A stretch of DNA of 64,000 nt, from NCBI RefSeq assembly GCF_009870125.1, contig NC_046680.1:17813501-17877500 (forward strand). Direction: 5' to 3'. This document shows, in pieces, positions 58,610 to 64,000 of this stretch (position 1 is the first letter of the stretch; every line of letters starts with the position of its first letter). The translations under genes were made by a program, and so were the position numbers. The notes beneath the pieces were generated by a model that saw only the letters and a program-made list of their open reading frames with translations, was not told where the DNA came from and searched no databases. Source of the stretch: Drosophila pseudoobscura. Its lineage: Eukaryota > Arthropoda > Insecta > Diptera > Drosophilidae.

Positions 58610-58863
58610 ATATTCTTGAATATATATGCATAAACGAAACACACACAAAATGCAACACGTGCTGCAATCCACAAATGGAGCTTTTCACTGTGCTCTAAGC
58701 TGAGCTTCCTAACTGTTTCGAAAGTTGCGTGCGAGGCAGAGATGTATTTTCACTGTCAGCTTTATGGCTACCCTGCAAGTCGAAGAGTAGCATTGATTTA
58801 TTTATTGTACAGTATATATATCTAGTATATTTTGAATTTTATTTTAGTGTATTCTGCTCCCCT

Positions 58864-60411
58864 TTATATAAATCCATCTGCCTCGATTGCGGCCACAACC
58901 ACATCGTCCGAATTATCACCTATCTGGGCCATCGGCTCCGATGTGGTTATCTCTTTGCTCAAGTCCACGTCCACCTCCACATTCTCTGTCTGGTGTTGTT
59001 GCTCTTCCTCCTGCTGCTGCTGCTGCTCCAGCTGCCTCCCCTTCTTCATGAAGGCGCAATAACAGCACTGATGTGAACGGCTCGAACTCTCGTTGAGCTT
59101 GGCTGCCTCTCTGCAGCGCCGAACGAATGAGATTTGGGAGTAGGCGCGTCTAAAGTTCTCATTATTGAAGCCGTAGATGAGCGGATTGACGGCGGCATTG
59201 AGGAACATTAGATACTGCGATAGGTACCAGAAGAGCTGCATTCCGCTGTCCATAGTGTTGTCGGCGTCGTAGTACTTTTCGCGGAGCACAATCATAATGG
59301 TGAAGGGCAGCCGGAGCACGGCGAAGACCACTACCACGATGAAGAGGGTCTTGGCCACGCTGCGCTTGTAGCTAACGATGAGGGGATTTTCACGGTTCTG
59401 CAACCGCTTCTCATACCGATCGAGCTGGGAAGCAGATGGATAGAAGTCTATCAGTTCTGGGGGAGCTCTGAGGACTATTGTTGTCTTACCTTGTAGAATA
59501 TGGCAATGTAGCAGATCAGCATGATGCCCAATGGCAGCCAGACCAATATGGTTATGAGGACGTACCAATATTTGGGCAGAAATACAGTGTTCTCCTTGCA
59601 GTAGCGCTCTGTGAAGTTCTTCCAGACTCGAACGCGATATGCCCGATAAAGGGCCAAGGGCGAGGCTAAGAGGACTCCCCCAATCCAGGTGCAGACGATC
59701 ACGATTTGGGCTCCCCGCACGGTCAGTCGCGTCTCTCTGGGCAGGACAATGGCCGTGAGGCGATCATAGCTTACCACCGAAAGATTGAGCACGGCCGTGA
59801 TCAGGAAGACCACCACCAGGAAGCCCTCCATCTTGCAGCCCACGCATCCGAGCTGATAGTTCTGGTAGAAATCGTTCACCATGAACATGGCCGGGCATAT
59901 GGCGAGCGTCAGCAAGTCGGCGATGGCCATGTTGGCTATGATGAGGTTGGTGGCCGATCGCAGCGATCGGTTCATGGCTATCAGGTATATCATGATAAGG
60001 TTTCCATACAGACCAAAAGCAATCAACGGAAGAAACGTGCAGATCTTCCAGGCTATTTCCTCGTTGGACTTGTGCAGCCAAATTCGCTCAGCGGGAAAGT
60101 CCCACTGGCTGAAGTCGAACTACGTTTGAAGATGGTTTTAAAGTGGGTTACTTTTCGGGACATTAGCTCTCACTCACTTCAGAACTGCTTGCGTTTGTGG
60201 CAGTCATTTCTGTGGTGTCGCGTCCTTCGCTGCAGGCTTCCGTAGGGAGACTGCTTTCGTTTACAGCTAAATTAACATGACAACCTTTGATCCGACATAA
60301 TTCATATTCAGCCTGATTGACAAAACCATTAACAGTTGTTGCTGATAATGCACAGTGAAAGCTAATGAAACACGCGCACGTCGCTCGAGTGGGTGGCCAT
60401 CTGTTGCACAT
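58864..60411 (-). CDS. Orphan rhodopsin-class (neuropeptide-type) GPCR
   Basis: Three exons in phase (60178-60411, 59490-60119, 58864-59424) give 474 aa. TM1 is IAFGLYGNLIMIYLI, TM2 is NLIIANMAIADLLTLAICPA with the conserved LAxAD-like core. The E/DRY position reads SYDRL at the end of TM3. TM4 holds WIGGVLLASPLALY, TM5 WLPLGIMLICYIAIFYK, TM6 VVFAVLRLPFTIMIV (CWxP replaced by VLRLP), TM7 NPLIYGF. A cysteine pair in loops 1 and 2 (GCVGC; RYCKEN) fits the class-A disulphide. The tail has a poly-Gln/Glu stretch and CCYC. The N-terminus carries NES and NAS glycosylation sequons. The start is uncertain: ATG 60411 or ATG 60207 (MTATNASSSE). The ligand cannot be told from sequence. Confidence 0.82.
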
Positions 60412-60485
60412 TGAATCTACGTTTAAATTGAGCACTTTTAATTGAAACCATTTCTACTATCATTGTACAACTAATCTGCAAATCC

Positions 60486-61858
60486 CTAGTCGATGTCCAG
60501 CTTGCGGAAAGAGCCCTCTGAGCCAAAGATAGAATCGGCATTGACTCGTTTCCCCGGTCGCAGCTGCTCGTTCACCCCATACTGAGAATCCTCCTTAAAA
60601 TAGTCGCTGTAGGCCAGCAGCTGCTTCTCCGTCTCCGCCTGGATGTCGGATATACGTCCATTGCTGCCACCATACTCCTCGGGCAGGTATTCGCGTGGTA
60701 TGACTTTGTTTAATTGCTCTAGATTCTTATACACGTAAAACTGTGGAGAGAGGAGAAAAGATAAAAGCTATAAAGAGAGTGTACTGCGGATGACAGCTCT
60801 GTATGAGTACGCTCAGTACGGATGAATCAGGGATAAATCTTCCTTTTCCTGGATTGGCCACTGACCTAGCCAATGTTCTAGCACGTTTCGCAACCCCCTC
60901 CCACGCTTTGACACTGAGCCCTGTATCGCTCGAAATAGCTCAAATCTACAGACAGTACAGTTGAAGGGGTGCTTCAATGTTTATCAAGTTTTAGGTACTT
61001 GGCTGATAATCCAAGATAAGGGCGCGATAAGCGACGAAAATAAATGAATGGCGGGAGAATTACTCAGCACTTGAGCTATTCATGGATACGTATACGCCCT
61101 TGTTTCGACCGAACACACTCACTCGTTGCTGCAGCTTGCTGGGCATGAGGCCCTTGGCCAGATTGAGAAGCGCCACCGCCTCCTTGGGGCAGTTGATAAG
61201 GTGAATCCCCTTCAGGCGGGTGGGCTGCGCCTTCTCGGCAAAGACGCCCATTCGCTTGATGAGGGTAAAGTCCAGTTGGGCCAGGAAACTGAGGCTCATC
61301 TTGCCCATGTCGATAATCTCAATGAATCCGCTCACGTTGGTGTGGTCGTCCTCCCATATAGCCTGCTCCGACAGCATCGTCTGGTAGCGAAACAGGTCCA
61401 CCAGCTTATAGACTTTGGGATCGAATTTCTCGTAGTTGGTGATCTGGATGCGAGGTCCGCTGGGTCCCCAGGCATTGGGTAGCCGCACATAGGTGCTGAA
61501 AAGGGGATCCCCATTATTCTCCTGCACCTGCACATTGATTGATCCAGCCCTGCACTCACCCCGTACGACAGAGTGCCAGGATCTTGTCGTCCACCACCCG
61601 ATTGGCAAAGAGCTCCGGCATCAATGTCTTGATCGTGTAGAAGTGCTCTATCTTGGACTTGGACTTCTCCAGGCTAAATTTGCAGCCCCGCAGGAATCCC
61701 ACCAGGAACTGGTCCTCCTGGCGCGCCCGCAGATGCGGTTGCTTGGAGAGCCACTCGCGCAGGGCATCCAAGTCGGCTGGCAGCCGCTCCTTCACTTCGT
61801 TCAGCTCCGTCTCGGCAATGTGACGCAGCTCGGCGGTCAACGGACGTAGCTCGGCCAT
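60486..61858 (-). CDS. CRAL-TRIO lipid-transfer protein (alpha-TTP-like), copy A
   Basis: Cytosolic SEC14/CRAL-TRIO protein binding a hydrophobic ligand. Three exons in phase (61560-61858, 61123-61495, 60486-60740) give 308 aa. The N-terminal CRAL-TRIO-N helix domain contains LRARQEDQFLVGFLRGCKFSLEK. The lipid-binding core follows (IEIIDMGKMSLSFLAQLD, LKGIHLINCPKEA). The end includes IPREYLPEEYGGSNG, the family signature, and a Drosophila-typical tail GSFRKLDID. Intron positions and phases are the same as in copy B at 62740, so the two are tandem-inverted paralogues. The ligand is unknown; insect members carry retinoids, carotenoids or vitamin E. Confidence 0.9.
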
Positions 61859-62739
61859 GATGAGTGGCTGTGCTCCCTGGCAGCTGTGCGGCTACTGAAA
61901 CGTGTCTTCAGTCAAGTGAAAACCCAAAAGCCGAATCTACACCACAGACCGTTACCGAGTTTAAAAAAAAATGCTAATCTATTGGCTAAAGGCCAAACTG
62001 ATAGTGAGACGTGCTTTTGGCCGAACTCGCTCTCTTTTGGCCGAACTCGCTCTCGTGTGTTCGGCCGGGCGGGTGTTAGAAGACTCTCTCTTTTTGGCAG
62101 ATAAAAGGGCGATTGGACTCTATGCAGCTGTAAATGGTATACCCATACCCATATTTAGATAATGTCCATGGATCGAACCTCGCAACACACTAAATTGTTT
62201 GCAGGCCACTATCTTATCGCCGTATCTTAAAGCGGCACAGTTGGCTGGAAATACCAATCTAAGGGAATTCGTTTTTAATTGGGTATTTCTTCTCCGGTGC
62301 ACCCTTAAGAGGGATTAACTGAAGCACGAGCTATTGTGATTTAAAGTGCATGCTCGAAAGAATAAACTCTCTGACTATTTTTAAAACGTTTTAAACGGAA
62401 AAGTGGCAGCACTATCAGTACAAGTACATATGTATGTATTAATAACACTACCTAACGGTCATTGTTATCTACTAATCTTGCCTAGGAATCTGTTGGTTCA
62501 CAGTTTGGCTGGTTCCATCACTTTCGCACCACGGTGCTGGGCCCGCGCACTTTGGGGGAGCGCCAGGCGGTTTCAGTTCGGTTCGGGTGTTCAATCGAAG
62601 CAGGCATCGAGAGTCCAATTAGTCGTGTACACACCTGAACAGAGAACACACACACACACGCACACCTCCGCACATACACCACTGTTTTGGTACCTATTTC
62701 CAAATTTTACAATAGCAAATATTACAGCACCCCAAGACA
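61859..62739. other. Shared upstream region of the CRAL-TRIO pair
   Basis: The 881-bp divergent interval contains a 20-bp perfect tandem repeat (62015-62054), an acacacac run near 62650-62665, and no gene. Promoters for both genes must lie here. Confidence 0.6.
62015..62054 (+). repeat. Two perfect copies of a 20-bp unit in a divergent promoter
   Basis: ttttggccgaactcgctctc occurs twice in direct succession (62015-62034, 62035-62054). A related ttcggccgg follows at 62060. The position between two divergent genes suggests duplicated regulatory sites. Confidence 0.8.
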
Positions 62740-63824
62740 ATGACCAATATCCGATCGCTGGTGCCGGAGCTGGCGGAACAGGCTCGCATCAAGCTCAAGG
62801 AGGACGAGACGACCAGGGCGGACTGCATCGAGGCGTTGCGCGCCTGGATCACTGAACTTAATTACCTGCAGGCGCGAACCGACGATCAGTTTCTGGTCGC
62901 CTTCCTGCGCCACTGCCACTGGAACGTGGATGAGGCCAAGAAGCGTGTATTGTTCTATTACACATACAAGTCCAAAGAGAAGGAGCTTTTCAAGAGTCGC
63001 CTTGTGGACGACAAGCTTCTGGAGATGGCTCGCTCTGGGTAAGTAGGGGAATCCCCAATATCCCCTGAAATGCACACCATTCGGTAATTGTGATGGCTTT
63101 GATTGCAGAATCTTTGCCACGTTGCCCAGTCCGATCGGTCCCGGTGGCCCCCGCATCCACTACACACGTATGGGCCACATAGAGCCCTCGAAGCACAGCG
63201 TGAGCGACATTTTCCGCTTCCATGCCTTCCGCGCCGAAATCGAGATCAACACGGACGACAACTGGAACATTGCCGGGGTGGTCGAGATAATTGATTTCAC
63301 CAAGATTCCCTACTCCTTGCTACTCCAGTTCGACCCGGGCATGTTCCGGCGCATGAACGCCTTCCTCGAGCACGGCATACCCACGAATTTAGTTGCCACC
63401 CACATCGTGAACGCGTCGCGTGAGACACAGTTCGTGCTCGGCCTCGTGCGCAATGCGATGAAGCAGAAGGAGCTGGTGAGTCCTTCTTTTTGCCCAGACG
63501 TGCGCCTGTGTATCTGACTTTCCCTTGCTTTCATTTCCAATCCAATTGCAGCTGCACATCCACTCCAACCTCGAGTCGCTGCAGCGCGTCATCGGCAAGG
63601 AGTATCTGCCCGCGGAGTTGGGTGGGGATAACGGCACTCTGAGCGATGCAATGACACGGTACGAGACCCAGTTGACCAGCTTCGTCCCGTACTTCAAGGA
63701 GGAGGAACGCTACGGCGTGGATGAGAAGCTACGTGAGGCCAGCGAGAAGGAGCAGGAGAAGACCCCGGCTCTGGGGGCTGGTGTCGCCAACGAGGGCTCC
63801 TTTCGCAAGCTGAACTTCGATTGA
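62740..63824 (+). CDS. CRAL-TRIO lipid-transfer protein (alpha-TTP-like), copy B
   Basis: Three exons in phase (62740-63038, 63109-63475, 63552-63824) give 312 aa. The first exon is 299 coding nt, the same as copy A. Domains: CRAL-TRIO-N (LQARTDDQFLVAFLRHCHWN), core (VVEIIDFTKIPYSLLLQFDP, NLVATHIVNASRETQ), and the signature IGKEYLPAELGGDNG. The tail GSFRKLNFD nearly equals that of copy A. The ATG is preceded by ccaagaca. The 3' UTR runs on to the right edge of the window. Confidence 0.92.
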
Positions 63825-64000
63825 GGCGTCCTGGCGGCATGTCGTGGGGCAGTTAGTTGTATATTCAGATGCACATACTACTATTTACACCCCCTCTATA
63901 TATATACAGACATCCCGATATGTACACACAAATGTAAAAATTCCACAGCGCTATAGCGATCCTTGGTCAAAGCAAAACCTGATATTTTATAAAAGAAATC

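Overview
The window is nuclear DNA of a Drosophila species. The evidence is short GT-AG introns, insect core promoters, and the gene set nompA - Or47b - shavenoid - alpha-to-lambda trypsin cluster, which is the 47E-F neighbourhood of D. melanogaster chromosome arm 2R as I remember it. Dense simple-sequence DNA and diverged INE-1/DINE-1-like fragments suggest an obscura-group species rather than D. melanogaster; that is inference.

Left third (1-25,200). nompA (minus strand, its 3' end cut by the window edge) encodes an apical matrix protein with five PAN domains and a ZP domain. Or47b follows (minus, 6 exons). Next are about 7 kb of microsatellite-rich non-coding DNA and shavenoid (plus, 8 coding exons), a one-pass membrane protein of hair and bristle formation.

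Middle (25,500-40,800). A cluster of ten intronless trypsin-like genes on both strands: lambda, kappa, zeta, eta, theta, an alpha-type copy, epsilon, two more alpha/beta-type copies, and iota. The kappa protein has lost catalytic His57 and Ser195 and should be a non-enzymatic homologue. A decayed trypsin fragment lies between zeta and eta. TATA boxes and GATA-factor sites precede several genes, as expected for gut digestive enzymes. Two non-protease genes sit at the right border: a very short CCDC103/DNAAF19-like gene and, just beyond iotaTry, the selenocysteine tRNA gene with a U6-type promoter (PSEA plus TATA).

Right third (41,400-64,000). Compact housekeeping genes (DAP1-like, uroporphyrinogen decarboxylase, TMEM234-like, RpL31) are followed by one very large minus-strand gene (46,425-58,609). 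I reconstruct it as 13 coding exons and about 1,851 residues: signal peptide, EAR/EPTP-type repeats, then many copies of an NGL-centred repeat I do not recognise. Three plus-strand genes lie wholly inside its introns: aspartylglucosaminidase, a MADF-like nuclear protein and an RWD-domain protein. The window ends with an orphan rhodopsin-class GPCR and a head-to-head pair of CRAL-TRIO lipid-transfer genes.

I found no CRISPR array and no intact transposon. The best candidates for something undescribed are the large EAR/NGL-repeat gene with its nested genes and two GC-AG introns, the pseudo-protease kappaTry, and an orphan housekeeping-type promoter copy inside the large gene. Exon coordinates were derived by hand from splice sites and reading phase; no similarity search was run.
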